Source: JAITWT01 sp964439605 (lineage in GTDB: Bacteria > Pseudomonadota > Gammaproteobacteria > Burkholderiales > Burkholderiaceae_C). Taken from it: a stretch of 26,689 bases of DNA. Position 1 is the first letter of the stretch. Every line of letters begins with the position of its first letter. Shown here in pieces: positions 1 through 9,165 of this stretch. The DNA is taken from positions 1 through 26,689 of the forward strand of contig CAYTPC010000020.1 in the NCBI GenBank assembly GCA_964439605.1, given 5' to 3'. Below the pieces are notes generated by a model, which did no database searches, had not been told where the DNA came from, and worked only from the letters and a program-made list of their open reading frames with translations. The position numbers and the translations under genes are program-made.

Positions 1-375
1 CATGGCAGCTTCAGAACGATTTGGATTTCATGAAATGACAGGGCAAAGGAGATTTTCTTTGTAAATTAGTATGAGGAGTGCGATAGAATGTATGTATCCA
101 TAATGTAAAAAGATAAACTATTTCCATGAAAATCAAACATAATGTTATTTTTTGAATCGAAATATGGAAATGTTTCCGCCGGCAAATCCTGCTCGCGGAC
201 GCGATGCGGAGAAATTTCCGCTGAATGCTCTTTGTGAATCTCCGTACCGTGTTGCAAATGTTCGCCACATTTACAGGTGCGGCCGTGGTTTGCAACCGGC
301 CCTTGATGCGTAGAGCACGCTTGCTGAGTGGCCGCTGAAGGGTGTTCCCAGGGCAAATCGCCACTGGTGCGGTGT
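1..375. other. AT-rich stretch without a recognisable gene
   Basis: This segment lies downstream of mnmC, which ends at 376 on the minus strand. Roughly the first 180 bases are strongly AT-rich, in sharp contrast with the GC-rich coding sequence that follows, and the composition rises gradually to about 350. Two open minus-strand frames cross it (66-356 and 11-508), but their translations show no family motif, have erratic composition, and the longer one runs into mnmC out of frame. I see no tRNA, no hairpin with a U-tract that would end mnmC, and no transposase. It may be intergenic or the edge of transferred DNA that continues left of the window. Confidence 0.5.
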
Positions 376-2280
376 TCAGAGCCTGCGGGTATTCAAAGCG
401 CTTGCCAGCGCCGCTGACAGGGGCAGCGGTTCGCCGTGCCAGTGCGCGGCCAGCAGTTCGGCGCACAGCGCGGCAAAAGTCAGGCCGCGCGAGCCAAGCG
501 CGGTGCATAGCCAGGGGCCATCGGGCCGGTTTGGATCGATCGGCCCGAGCAGCGGACGCCGGTCGCCCGAGGCGCAGCGCAGGCCAGCCCAGCCCTGCAC
601 GGCGGCGGCGTCGAAGGCTGGGGCGAGTACGGCCGCGGCGCCCGGATGCAGGCGCGCGATGCGTTCGCGGTTGGCCTGGGCGTCATCGGCACGCAGGGCG
701 GTGTTTTCGCTGTCGCGGTCGAATGTGGAGCCGGCAAGCCAGAGGCGTTGGCCGCCTTCGGGCACTTCGGCGACCAGGTGGCCGTCGCCGTTGACGGGAA
801 CGGTGGGCAATGCGCCAGCCGGTGCGTTGCCCCAGGCGATCTGGCCGCGCACGGCTTGCAGCGGCAAGTGCGGGGCGAAGCGGCGGCTGCCCAGGCCGGC
901 GGCGATGACTACGCGGTCGGCTTCGGCCAGCAGGGCGCCGCGCGGGTCGAAGAGCTGCCAGCGCGGGCCGGCTGCAATGAGGTGTTCAACCGCGCTGCCG
1001 CAGCGCAGGGTGATGCCGGGTTGCGCGAGCCATGCCGCGATGAGTTGCGCGGGCCGCACCCAGCCGGCGCGTGCGTGCCATAGCGCGGCGGTGCCGGGCG
1101 GCAGGCCGGCTTGGGCGAGTTGTTTGGGTGTTGCGGGCCAGGATTCGTTGGGGCCTTGGGCGGACCAGCCGGCGGGCATGCGCAGCGCATCGGCGGCGCG
1201 CCGTTCGAGTACGCCGCAGCCGCGCCAGCCGTGGCCCTCTTCGAGCAGCAGTTGGAGCTGCTGCCAGCTTGCGCGGATGCCGGCGCGCGTGAGCCGTGAG
1301 AGCAGGGCGTCGTCGGGCGAGACGTGCGGCGCCATCACGCCCACCGGCAGCCCCGAGGCTTCGCAGGCCGGCAGGGCGTGTGTTTCGAGTACGGTGACGC
1401 GCCAGTTGCGCCGCGCCAGGCTGGCGGCGACGGCGGCGCCCGCGAGGCCGGCGCCGATGATGGCGCAGTCACCAGGTTCGGCGGGCGCTGCCACGGCCTG
1501 GCGCCGGCGCGGCGTCCAGGCCGGATCGAATACGCCGCGCAGGCAGTCGCGCTTGGGCGGCAGGCCGGGGGCTTTTTCGGTTTGGAAGCCGCAGGCGGTG
1601 AGGGCGTCGCGCACGCCGCGCGCGACTGTCCAGGTTGCCAGCCGTGTGCCGCGCCGGGCGAAGCGTGCAACCATTTTGAGCGTTTGCGCCGACCACATGT
1701 CGGGGTTGCGCTGCGGGCTGAAGCCGTCGAGAAAGATGCTGTCGGCCTCGAAGCGTTGCGCGCGCAGCATGGCCTGCACGGGGCCGATGCACAGCGTGAG
1801 CAGGACGCGGCCGTTTTCGAAGGCCAGACGGTGCAGGCCCGGCAGCAGGCCGTGCCATTGCGCCGCGAGCATTTGAGCAAGCCCAGCCAGTTCAGGGTGC
1901 GCGGCGGCGGCGCGCAGGATGTCTTCGCGCGTCGCGGGATAGGCTTCGATCGAGACGAAGTGCAGCAGCGCCGGGCGCTGCGCGCCGGCGCGCCAGGTCT
2001 GCCAGGCGGCGAGAAAGTTCAGGCCGAGCCCGAAGCCGGTTTCAAGAATGCGCCATTGACGCTGGCCGGCCCATGCCGCCGGCAGATCGCAGCCGCCGAG
2101 GAAGACGTGGCGCGCCTGCGTGAGCGCGCCGCTGGCGCTGTAGTAGATGTCGTCGAAGCGGGCGCTGCGCGGCACGCCGTCGGCGCGCCATTCAACGGGC
2201 TCGGTTGGCTCGGCGGGCTCAGCGGGCTCAGCGGGCTCAGCGGGCTCAGCGGGCTCAGCGGGCTCAGCGGGCTCGGCCAC
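376..2280 (-). CDS. mnmC: Bifunctional tRNA mnm5s2U biosynthesis protein MnmC
   Basis: MnmC makes the last two changes to the wobble uridine (U34) of certain tRNAs: its FAD-dependent oxidase domain removes the carboxymethyl group of cmnm5s2U, and its SAM-dependent methyltransferase domain methylates the resulting nm5s2U to mnm5s2U. The N-terminal half shows the DUF752/MnmD fold with the SAM motif ILETGFGLGLNFL and the signature IFLDGFSPQRNPDMW. The C-terminal half starts near residue 275 with the dinucleotide-binding motif IIGAGLAGAAVAAS and ends with the DAO-type GLRCASGDRRPLLGPI. At 634 residues it is close to the usual 620-690. Similarity to the family starts at about residue 30 (EWRADGVPRS), preceded by a tandem Ala-Glu-Pro tract. 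A stop codon lies two codons upstream of the GTG at 2280, so the tract must be within the reading frame. No strong ribosome-binding site precedes the GTG. The gene follows yggX by 17 bases and is probably cotranscribed with it. Confidence 0.95.
   Translation of the reverse strand: MAEPAEPAEPAEPAEPAEPAEPAEPTEPVEWRADGVPRSARFDDIYYSASGALTQARHVFLGGCDLPAAWAGQRQWRILETGFGLGLNFLAAWQTWRAGAQRPALLHFVSIEAYPATREDILRAAAAHPELAGLAQMLAAQWHGLLPGLHRLAFENGRVLLTLCIGPVQAMLRAQRFEADSIFLDGFSPQRNPDMWSAQTLKMVARFARRGTRLATWTVARGVRDALTACGFQTEKAPGLPPKRDCLRGVFDPAWTPRRRQAVAAPAEPGDCAIIGAGLAGAAVAASLARRNWRVTVLETHALPACEASGLPVGVMAPHVSPDDALLSRLTRAGIRASWQQLQLLLEEGHGWRGCGVLERRAADALRMPAGWSAQGPNESWPATPKQLAQAGLPPGTAALWHARAGWVRPAQLIAAWLAQPGITLRCGSAVEHLIAAGPRWQLFDPRGALLAEADRVVIAAGLGSRRFAPHLPLQAVRGQIAWGNAPAGALPTVPVNGDGHLVAEVPEGGQRLWLAGSTFDRDSENTALRADDAQANRERIARLHPGAAAVLAPAFDAAAVQGWAGLRCASGDRRPLLGPIDPNRPDGPWLCTALGSRGLTFAALCAELLAAHWHGEPLPLSAALASALNTRRL
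2197..2277. repeat. 9-bp tandem repeat coding (Ala-Glu-Pro)n in MnmC
   Basis: The unit GGGCTCAGC occurs six times without change from 2215 to 2268. Diverged units flank it: GGGCTCGGC at 2269-2277, TGGCTCGGC at 2206-2214 and GGGCTCGGT at 2197-2205, about nine units in all. On the coding (minus) strand it gives consecutive Ala-Glu-Pro triplets directly after the GTG start of mnmC. Because the unit is a multiple of three, changes in copy number keep the frame and alter only the length of the N-terminal tail. Confidence 0.95.
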
Positions 2281-2297
2281 CGGTCAGCCCGGATATT

Positions 2298-2576
2298 TCA
2301 CGGTTTGGAGGAGGGCGCAACGTAGCCCTGTGCCGCGTCCGCGCCTTCGCCGAAGAAATGCTTTTCCATCTGGCGCGCGAGGTATTGGCGTGCGGCCTGG
2401 TCGGCCATGCTCAAGCGGTTTTCGTTGACGAGCATGGTCTGGTGCCTGATCCAGTCGGCCCAGGCTTCTTTGCTGACGTTTTCCCAGATCCGTTTGCCAA
2501 GTTCGCCCGGGTAGGGCGCGAAGTCGAGTCCTTCGGCCTCGCGACCGAGCTTGATGCAGTGAACCATGCGTGCCAT
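2298..2576 (-). CDS. yggX: Probable Fe(2+)-trafficking / oxidative damage protection protein YggX
   Basis: YggX proteins are small cytosolic proteins that limit damage to iron-sulfur proteins under oxidative stress and are thought to help move ferrous iron. The 92-residue product matches the usual length of about 90 and carries the family hallmarks: an N-terminal Cys (MVHCIKLGREAEGLDF), the motif YPGELGKRIWENVSKEAW, and a C-terminal helix region with MEKHFFGEG. The ATG at 2576 has AAGGA at good spacing upstream; a second in-frame ATG three codons later is less well placed. It lies 33 bases downstream of ppsR and 17 bases upstream of mnmC on the same strand, so ppsR-yggX-mnmC may form one transcript, although the three functions are unrelated. 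Confidence 0.95.
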   Translation of the reverse strand: MARMVHCIKLGREAEGLDFAPYPGELGKRIWENVSKEAWADWIRHQTMLVNENRLSMADQAARQYLARQMEKHFFGEGADAAQGYVAPSSKP

Positions 2577-2609
2577 TCGTGAATGTCCTTTGATACTGAG
2601 TTGATGTGG

Positions 2610-3431
2610 TTAATAACTGAACTGTTCGGGTCGCACTTCCTGCAGGATGGTGGTGGCGATTTCCTCGATGGATTTGGTGGTGGTCGATAGCCAGCGGATG
2701 CCCGAGCGGCGCATCATCGCCTCGGCGTCGTGCACTTCGCGGCGGCAGTTGTCCAGGCTGGCGTAGCGCGAACCGGGGCGGCGTTCGTTGCGGATTTCGG
2801 CCAGGCGTTCGGGCTGGATGGTCAGGCCGAAGATTTTCTTGCGGTAAGGCAGCAGCGCCGAGGGGAGCTGGCGGCGCTCGAAGTCTTCCGGAATCAGCGG
2901 ATAGTTGGCCGCTTTCAGGCCGTGCTGCATGGCCAGGTAGAGCGAGGTCGGCGTTTTGCCGCTGCGGCTGACGCCGATGAGGATGACGTCGGCGTTGGGC
3001 AGGTCGCGGTCACTCTGGCCGTCGTCGTGCGCCAGGCTGAAGTCGATTGCCGCGATGCGCGCGCTGTATTCCTTGCTTTTGCTGATGTCGCTGAAGCGGC
3101 CGATGCGGTGGTTGGATTTCATCGCAAGCTCGACTTCGAGCGGCTGCACGAAGGTGCTGAACATGTCCATCAGCATGGCTTTGCAGTTGCCGCGGATGAC
3201 GTGCAGCACTTCCATGTTGGCCAGCGTGGCGAATACGATGGGCCGCACGCCTTCGATTTCGGCGGTGTGGTTGATTTGCCGTACCACCTGGTGCGCTTTA
3301 TCGGCCGTGTCGATGAACGGCAGGCGCACGTGGCGGGGTTTGAATTCGAACTGGGCCAGAACGGCGGTGCCGAAGGTTTCAGCGGTAATGCCGGTGCCAT
3401 CGGAAATGAAGAAAACGGTGCGCGCGTGCAT
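2610..3431 (-). CDS. ppsR: PEP synthase regulatory protein (bifunctional kinase/pyrophosphorylase)
   Basis: PpsR (DUF299 family) controls PEP synthase: it inactivates the enzyme by ADP-dependent phosphorylation of a regulatory threonine and reactivates it by phosphate-dependent removal of that group. The 273-residue protein has the family N-terminus with VFFISDGTGITAETFG and a P-loop-like GVSRSGKT at residues 153-160 followed by PTSLYLA. Its C-terminus contains the expected DNCRREVHDAEAM region. Length matches the family. It is divergent from its target gene ppsA, with 151 bases between the two starts, an arrangement common in proteobacteria that supports the assignment. The ATG at 3431 lacks a strong ribosome-binding site, but the family N-terminus begins there. 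Confidence 0.96.
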   Translation of the reverse strand: MHARTVFFISDGTGITAETFGTAVLAQFEFKPRHVRLPFIDTADKAHQVVRQINHTAEIEGVRPIVFATLANMEVLHVIRGNCKAMLMDMFSTFVQPLEVELAMKSNHRIGRFSDISKSKEYSARIAAIDFSLAHDDGQSDRDLPNADVILIGVSRSGKTPTSLYLAMQHGLKAANYPLIPEDFERRQLPSALLPYRKKIFGLTIQPERLAEIRNERRPGSRYASLDNCRREVHDAEAMMRRSGIRWLSTTTKSIEEIATTILQEVRPEQFSY

Positions 3432-3582
3432 GGAGGGTGCCTACAATCGGCGTCATTATCGGGGGGTTGGGTAGGCCCCGTGTCGTGATCATTTTTCCGC
3501 ATCGCCTTGTCATGCCCAGAGCAAGAAGAGCAATCGCGTACTTGGCGTGTGCGTCCCGGTTTTTAAAACTCAGGAGCTTTTG
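3432..3582. promoter_or_regulatory. Divergent ppsR/ppsA control region
   Basis: These 151 bases separate the divergent starts of ppsR and ppsA and must hold promoters for both. A TACAAT at 3442-3447 resembles a -10 box for the plus strand but has no good -35 partner outside ppsR. For ppsA, AGGAG at 3572-3576 is a well-placed ribosome-binding site that decides its start. I cannot assign promoters more precisely. Confidence 0.4.
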
Positions 3583-5979
3583 ATGTCTGCACTATTCGAG
3601 CCGACCGCACTGGTCGTGCCCTTTGAAAATCTCAGGATGAGCGACGTGGAGGCCGTCGGCGGCAAGAACGCCAGCCTCGGCGAGATGATTTCGCAGCTGC
3701 CGCAGGGCGTGCGCGTGCCCACCGGTTTTGCGACCACGGCCCATGCTTTTCGCCAGTTTCTTGCGCATGACGGCCTGGCCGGCAGGATCAACGCGCGCCT
3801 GGCGGCGCTGGACGCGGACGACGTGCGCGCGCTCGCGCAGGTGGGCGCCGAAATCCGCGCCTGGGTGATGGCGCAGCCCTTTCCGGCGGATTTGCAGCGG
3901 GCCATCGCCGATGCCTTTGCCCAGCTTTCGGAGGGGAATGCGCAGGCCAGCTTCGCGGTGCGCTCGTCGGCCACCGCCGAGGATTTGCCCGACGCCTCTT
4001 TTGCGGGCCAGCAGGAAACTTTTCTGAACGTGTCCGGGCTGGACGACGTGCTGGACAAGATGAAGGAGGTTTTCGCTTCGCTGTACAACGATCGCGCGAT
4101 CAGCTATCGCGTGCACAAGGGCTTCGCGCACGCGGACGTGGCGTTGTCGGCGGGCGTGCAGCGCATGGTGCGCTCGGACCTCGGCGCGGCGGGGGTGATG
4201 TTCACCATCGACACCGAATCGGGCTTCGAGAACGTGGTTTTCATCACCGCCAGCTACGGCCTGGGTGAAACGGTGGTGCAGGGCGCCGTCAACCCCGACG
4301 AGTTTTACGTGCACAAGCCCATGCTCAAGGCCGGCAAGCGCGCCGTGATCCGCCGCAATCTCGGCTCCAAGCTGCTCCAGATGGAGTTTGCCTCCCCGGC
4401 CGAAAAAGCCGCCAGCGGCAAGCTGGTCAAAACCACCGACGTGCCGGCCGAACTGCGCAACCGTTATTGCCTGAGCGATGCCGAAGTCGAACAGTTGGCC
4501 CGCTACGCGCTGGTGATCGAGCAGCACTATGGCCGCGCGATGGATATCGAGTGGGGCAAGGACGGTATCGACGGCCAGCTTTACATCCTGCAAGCGCGCC
4601 CGGAAACCGTCAAAAGCCAGGTGCGCGGCCAAGTCTCGGAGCAGCGCTACAAGCTCAAGGCCCGTTCGGCCGTGCTGGCCGAAGGCCGCGCGATCGGCCA
4701 GAAAATCGGCACCGGCCCGGTGCGTCTGGTGCACAGCATTGCCGAGATGGAACGCGTGCAAAGCGGCGACGTGCTCGTCACCGACATGACCGATCCGAAC
4801 TGGGAACCCGTGATGAAACGCGCCAGCGCCATCGTCACCAACCGGGGCGGGCGCACCTGCCATGCGGCCATCATCGCGCGCGAGCTGGGCATCCCGGCGG
4901 TGGTCGGCTGCGGCGACGCCACGCAGCGCCTGAAGGATGGCACGCTGGTGACCGTCAGTTGCGCCGAGGGCGATACCGGCTTCATCTACGACGGCTTGCT
5001 CGAAACCGAAGTCAGCCAGGTGCAGCGCGGGCAGATGCCGCCCATTGCCGTGAAGATCATGATGAACGTCGGCAATCCGCAATTGGCCTTCGACTTCGCG
5101 CAGTTGCCCAACGAGGGCGTCGGGCTGGCGCGGCTGGAATTCATCATCAACAACAACATCGGCGTGCATCCGAAGGCGATCCTCGATTACCCCAACGTCG
5201 ACAACGACCTGAAGAAAGCCGTCGAATCGGTTGCGCGCGGCCACGCTTCGCCGCGCGCCTTCTACGTCGACAAAGTGGCCGAGGGCGTGGCGACCATCGC
5301 CGCGGCGTTCTGGCCCAAGCCGGTGATCGTGCGCTTGTCGGACTTCAAGTCGAACGAATACCGCAAGCTCATCGGCGGCTCGCGCTACGAGCCCGAGGAA
5401 GAAAACCCGATGCTCGGTTTTCGCGGCGCGGCGCGCTATCTGAGCGCCGATTTCGCCCAGGCCTTCGCGATGGAGTGCGAGGCGCTCAAGCGCGTGCGCG
5501 AGGAAATGGGCCTGGATAACGTGCAAATCATGGTGCCTTTCGTGCGCACGCTCACGCAGGCCGAGCGGGTCGTCGCCTTGCTCGCCGAGTACGGGCTCCG
5601 GCGCGGCGAGGGCGGTCTGAAGCTGATCATGATGTGCGAAGTGCCCAGCAATGCCATCCTGGCCGATGAGTTTCTGGAGTATTTCGACGGTTTCTCGGTC
5701 GGCTCCAACGATCTGACGCAACTGACCCTCGGCCTGGACCGCGATTCCGGCATGGAGCTGCTGGCCGCCGATTTCGACGAGCGCGACCCCGCCGTCAAGG
5801 CCCTGCTCGTGCGCGCCATTGCGGCTTGTAAAGCCAAGGGCCGCTACGTCGGCATCTGCGGCCAGGGCCCGAGCGATCATCCCGACTTTGCGCTATGGCT
5901 GGCGCAACAGGGCATCGAGTCGATCTCGCTGAACCCGGACAGCGTGATCGATACCTGGCAGCGGCTGGCGCAGGGTTGA
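3583..5979 (+). CDS. ppsA: Phosphoenolpyruvate synthase (pyruvate, water dikinase)
   Basis: PpsA converts pyruvate, ATP and water to phosphoenolpyruvate, AMP and phosphate, the entry step of gluconeogenesis from pyruvate or lactate. The 798-residue protein has the three expected domains: an N-terminal ATP-grasp domain (VGGKNASLGEM near residue 25, FAVRSSATAEDLPDASFAGQ), a central swivelling domain with the phosphorylated His427 in GGRTCHAAIIARELGIP, and a C-terminal TIM barrel with GFSVGSNDLTQLTLGLDRDS and the catalytic Cys759 in GICGQGPSD. I chose the ATG at 3583 because AGGAG sits 6 bases upstream and the family starts here; a GTG 36 bases upstream extends the frame but adds no conserved sequence. 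Divergent from its regulator ppsR. Confidence 0.97.
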   Translation: MSALFEPTALVVPFENLRMSDVEAVGGKNASLGEMISQLPQGVRVPTGFATTAHAFRQFLAHDGLAGRINARLAALDADDVRALAQVGAEIRAWVMAQPFPADLQRAIADAFAQLSEGNAQASFAVRSSATAEDLPDASFAGQQETFLNVSGLDDVLDKMKEVFASLYNDRAISYRVHKGFAHADVALSAGVQRMVRSDLGAAGVMFTIDTESGFENVVFITASYGLGETVVQGAVNPDEFYVHKPMLKAGKRAVIRRNLGSKLLQMEFASPAEKAASGKLVKTTDVPAELRNRYCLSDAEVEQLARYALVIEQHYGRAMDIEWGKDGIDGQLYILQARPETVKSQVRGQVSEQRYKLKARSAVLAEGRAIGQKIGTGPVRLVHSIAEMERVQSGDVLVTDMTDPNWEPVMKRASAIVTNRGGRTCHAAIIARELGIPAVVGCGDATQRLKDGTLVTVSCAEGDTGFIYDGLLETEVSQVQRGQMPPIAVKIMMNVGNPQLAFDFAQLPNEGVGLARLEFIINNNIGVHPKAILDYPNVDNDLKKAVESVARGHASPRAFYVDKVAEGVATIAAAFWPKPVIVRLSDFKSNEYRKLIGGSRYEPEEENPMLGFRGAARYLSADFAQAFAMECEALKRVREEMGLDNVQIMVPFVRTLTQAERVVALLAEYGLRRGEGGLKLIMMCEVPSNAILADEFLEYFDGFSVGSNDLTQLTLGLDRDSGMELLAADFDERDPAVKALLVRAIAACKAKGRYVGICGQGPSDHPDFALWLAQQGIESISLNPDSVIDTWQRLAQG

Positions 5980-6061
5980 TCCTGCACCTGCTAAAATATC
6001 CGGCTTTGCCTTGCCACCTCCGCACTCGACGCTGCGGGTGGCTTTACCCACAAGGAGTTTC

Positions 6062-6442
6062 ATGCGTCACTATGAAATCATTTTGCTGATCCATCCGGAT
6101 CAGAGTGAACAGGTTCCGGCCATGCTGGAACGCTACAAGAGCCTGATTACCGCCGGCGGCGGCAGCGTGCACCGGGTCGAAGACTGGGGCCGCCGTCAAC
6201 TGGCCTATCAGATCAACAAGCTCAGCAAAGCGCACTACCTGTGCGTGAACATCGAGGCCAACCAGGCCGTGATGGACGAGCTTGAACACGCTTTCCGCTT
6301 CAACGACGCCGTGCTGCGCTACCTGACGGTACTCAAGAAGAAGGCCGAGACCAATCCGTCGTCGATGATGAAGACGGTCGAGCGCGAGGAAGCGCGCAAG
6401 GTCCAGCAGGCCGAGTACGCTGCCGCCAACGCCAGCGCTTGA
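6062..6442 (+). CDS. rpsF: 30S ribosomal protein S6
   Basis: S6 binds 16S rRNA in the platform of the small subunit together with S18, encoded two genes downstream. The 126-residue product starts MRHYEIILLIHPDQSEQVP and has the S6 signatures GGGSVHRVEDWGRRQLAYQI and the C-terminal strand with AVLRYLTVLKK. AAGGAG immediately before the ATG at 6062 fixes the start; an upstream in-frame ATG at 6011 adds unconserved residues. It opens the rpsF-priB-rpsR-rplI operon. The 82-base gap after ppsA contains a TAAAAT at 5992-5997 that could be a -10 box, but I see no good -35 at standard spacing. Confidence 0.97.
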   Translation: MRHYEIILLIHPDQSEQVPAMLERYKSLITAGGGSVHRVEDWGRRQLAYQINKLSKAHYLCVNIEANQAVMDELEHAFRFNDAVLRYLTVLKKKAETNPSSMMKTVEREEARKVQQAEYAAANASA

Positions 6443-6447
6443 TGTGA

Positions 6448-6786
6448 ATGGCCGTGTTGCCTGCCCCCGCGGCTGGTGGCGCCAATCAACTGGTGTTGAC
6501 GGCCCGCATTGCCGAGGCAGGAGCCTTGCGCTTCACCCCGGCGGGCCTGCCCGCCATCGACGTGCGGCTTGAGCATGCGTCGCGCGTCGAGGAAGCCGGG
6601 CAGCCCCGGCAGGTGAAACTGGCGCTCAAGGCGGTGGCTTTCGCAACGCAAGCCGAGCGCATCGCCAGGCTGGCACTGGGCAGCGCGTGGCGCTTCCAGG
6701 GTTTCCTGGCAACGCCCGGCGCCGGTAAGAGCAGGCAGCAACCGGTCTTTCACATCCAGGAATTTGAAGAGTTTCAGCAAGATTAG
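6448..6786 (+). CDS. priB: Primosomal replication protein N (PriB)
   Basis: PriB is a dimeric single-stranded-DNA-binding protein with an OB fold that helps PriA reload the DnaB helicase at stalled forks. The 112-residue product has the OB-fold pattern of the family: NQLVLTARIAEAGALRFTPAGLPAIDVRLEH, a central QVKLALKAVAFA strand, and an acidic C-terminal QPVFHIQEFEEF. It starts 5 bases after the rpsF stop and ends 17 bases before rpsR, the standard place of priB in betaproteobacteria. The helicase it serves, dnaB, is encoded about 1 kb downstream. Confidence 0.93.
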   Translation: MAVLPAPAAGGANQLVLTARIAEAGALRFTPAGLPAIDVRLEHASRVEEAGQPRQVKLALKAVAFATQAERIARLALGSAWRFQGFLATPGAGKSRQQPVFHIQEFEEFQQD

Positions 6787-6803
6787 TTTTCAGGAGGTCC
6801 ATC

Positions 6804-7085
6804 ATGGCCACGTTCAAGAAATTCAATAAAGACAAGCGTCCCAAGCGCAATGCGCAATCGCTGCTGTTCAAGCGCAAGCGTTTTTGCCGCTTCACCGTTA
6901 CCGGCGTCGAAGAGATCGACTACAAGGACGTCGATACGCTGCGCGATTTCATCAGCGAGAACGGCAAGATCATCCCCGCGCGCCTGACCGGCACGCGCGC
7001 GATCTACCAGCGCCAGCTCAACACGGCGATCAAGCGGGCGCGTTTTCTCGCGCTGCTGCCGTACACCGATCAGCACAGCGTCTAA
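6804..7085 (+). CDS. rpsR: 30S ribosomal protein S18
   Basis: S18 pairs with S6 on the platform of the 30S subunit. The 93-residue product carries the S18 core: FKRKRFCRFTVTGVEEIDYKDVDTLRDFI, then KIIPARLTGTRAIYQRQL and a basic C-terminus with AIKRARFLALLPY. Length is slightly greater than the usual 75-80, owing to a basic N-terminal extension (KFNKDKRPKRNAQ). AGGAGG at 6792-6797 before the ATG at 6804 is a strong ribosome-binding site. Confidence 0.97.
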   Translation: MATFKKFNKDKRPKRNAQSLLFKRKRFCRFTVTGVEEIDYKDVDTLRDFISENGKIIPARLTGTRAIYQRQLNTAIKRARFLALLPYTDQHSV

Positions 7086-7102
7086 GGAAGGGGTAGCAAG
7101 AC

Positions 7103-7555
7103 ATGCAAATCATTCTTTTGGACAAAGTCGTCAACCTCGGCGCGCTGGGCGATATCGTCAAGGTCAAAGACGGTTATGCGCGCAACTTCCTGATTCCGTC
7201 GGGCCGCGCGCGCCGTGCCACTGAAGCGAACAAGGCTGAATTCGCCGCCCGCCGCGCCGAGCTGGAAAAGGCCGCCATGGCCAAGCTGGCCGAAGCGCAG
7301 GCGCTGGGCGAAAAGCTCGGCGGCACGACCGTCAAGCTGACGCAAAAAGCAGGGGTCGACGGCCGCCTGTTCGGCTCGGTCACCAACCATGACGTCGCCG
7401 AGGAGCTCAACAAGCAGGGCTACAAGGTCGCCAAATCGCAGGTGCGCATGCCCAACGGCCCGATCAAGACGGTCGGCGACAGCACCGTGAGCGTGGCGCT
7501 GCACACCGACGTGGTGGTCGAAATCACCGTAACCGTTTACGGCGAAACCGCCTAA
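7103..7555 (+). CDS. rplI: 50S ribosomal protein L9
   Basis: L9 is the elongated large-subunit protein that helps keep the reading frame. The 150-residue product starts MQIILLDKVVNLGALGDIVK, with the rRNA-binding N-terminal domain motif VKDGYARNFLIPSGRA, a long connecting helix rich in Ala, Glu and Lys (residues about 40-75), and the C-terminal domain with GRLFGSVTNHDVAEEL. Length matches E. coli L9. It is the last gene of the operon, with a purine-rich ribosome-binding site upstream and an intrinsic terminator 30 bases after the stop. Confidence 0.98.
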   Translation: MQIILLDKVVNLGALGDIVKVKDGYARNFLIPSGRARRATEANKAEFAARRAELEKAAMAKLAEAQALGEKLGGTTVKLTQKAGVDGRLFGSVTNHDVAEELNKQGYKVAKSQVRMPNGPIKTVGDSTVSVALHTDVVVEITVTVYGETA

Positions 7556-7585
7556 GGCGCAATCCGGTTGCGTCACGGCATCAAG

Positions 7586-7607
7586 GGCCGCCTTCGGGCG
7601 GCCTTTT
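7586..7607 (+). terminator. Rho-independent terminator of the rpsF-rplI operon
   Basis: A perfect 7-bp GC stem, GGCCGCC at 7586-7592 and GGCGGCC at 7597-7603, closes on a stable TTCG tetraloop and is followed directly by TTTT. It lies 30 bases after the rplI stop and separates the ribosomal operon from dnaB. Confidence 0.93.
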
Positions 7608-7761
7608 CATTTGTGCGCCCAGCATGAGGGCAGTACGCGTCCCGCGGCTTGTTCTGGGACTTATCCCGCGAGTCACACCGGAAATCCACTTGTTTTCCCC
7701 AGCCTTATCCAATGACTTGGCGCGCTTTGCGCTTTAGCATGAGCAGTTCACCAGGAAACCC

Positions 7762-9158
<1,397 letters not shown>

Positions 9159-9165
<7 letters not shown>

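Noticed and set aside
66..356. A 96-residue minus-strand frame in the AT-rich left edge
   Set aside because: It has Cys and His residues that suggested a metal-binding protein, but no spaced motif, no ribosome-binding site and no family pattern, and it spans the composition break.
2197..2277. Tandem repeats considered as a CRISPR array or phase-variation switch
   Set aside because: Nine-base units are contiguous with no spacers, and a unit of three codons cannot switch the frame on and off.
3592..5880. A 762-residue open frame on the minus strand opposite ppsA
   Set aside because: It is an antisense shadow of a GC-rich gene: the translation is His/Arg/Gly/Asp-rich with no motif, while the plus strand encodes a complete PEP synthase.
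7680..7720. DnaA-box-like TTATCC sequences upstream of dnaB, suggesting an origin
   Set aside because: The matches are partial (no TTATNCACA), only two or three occur, there is no AT-rich unwinding element and no dnaA, dnaN or parAB nearby.
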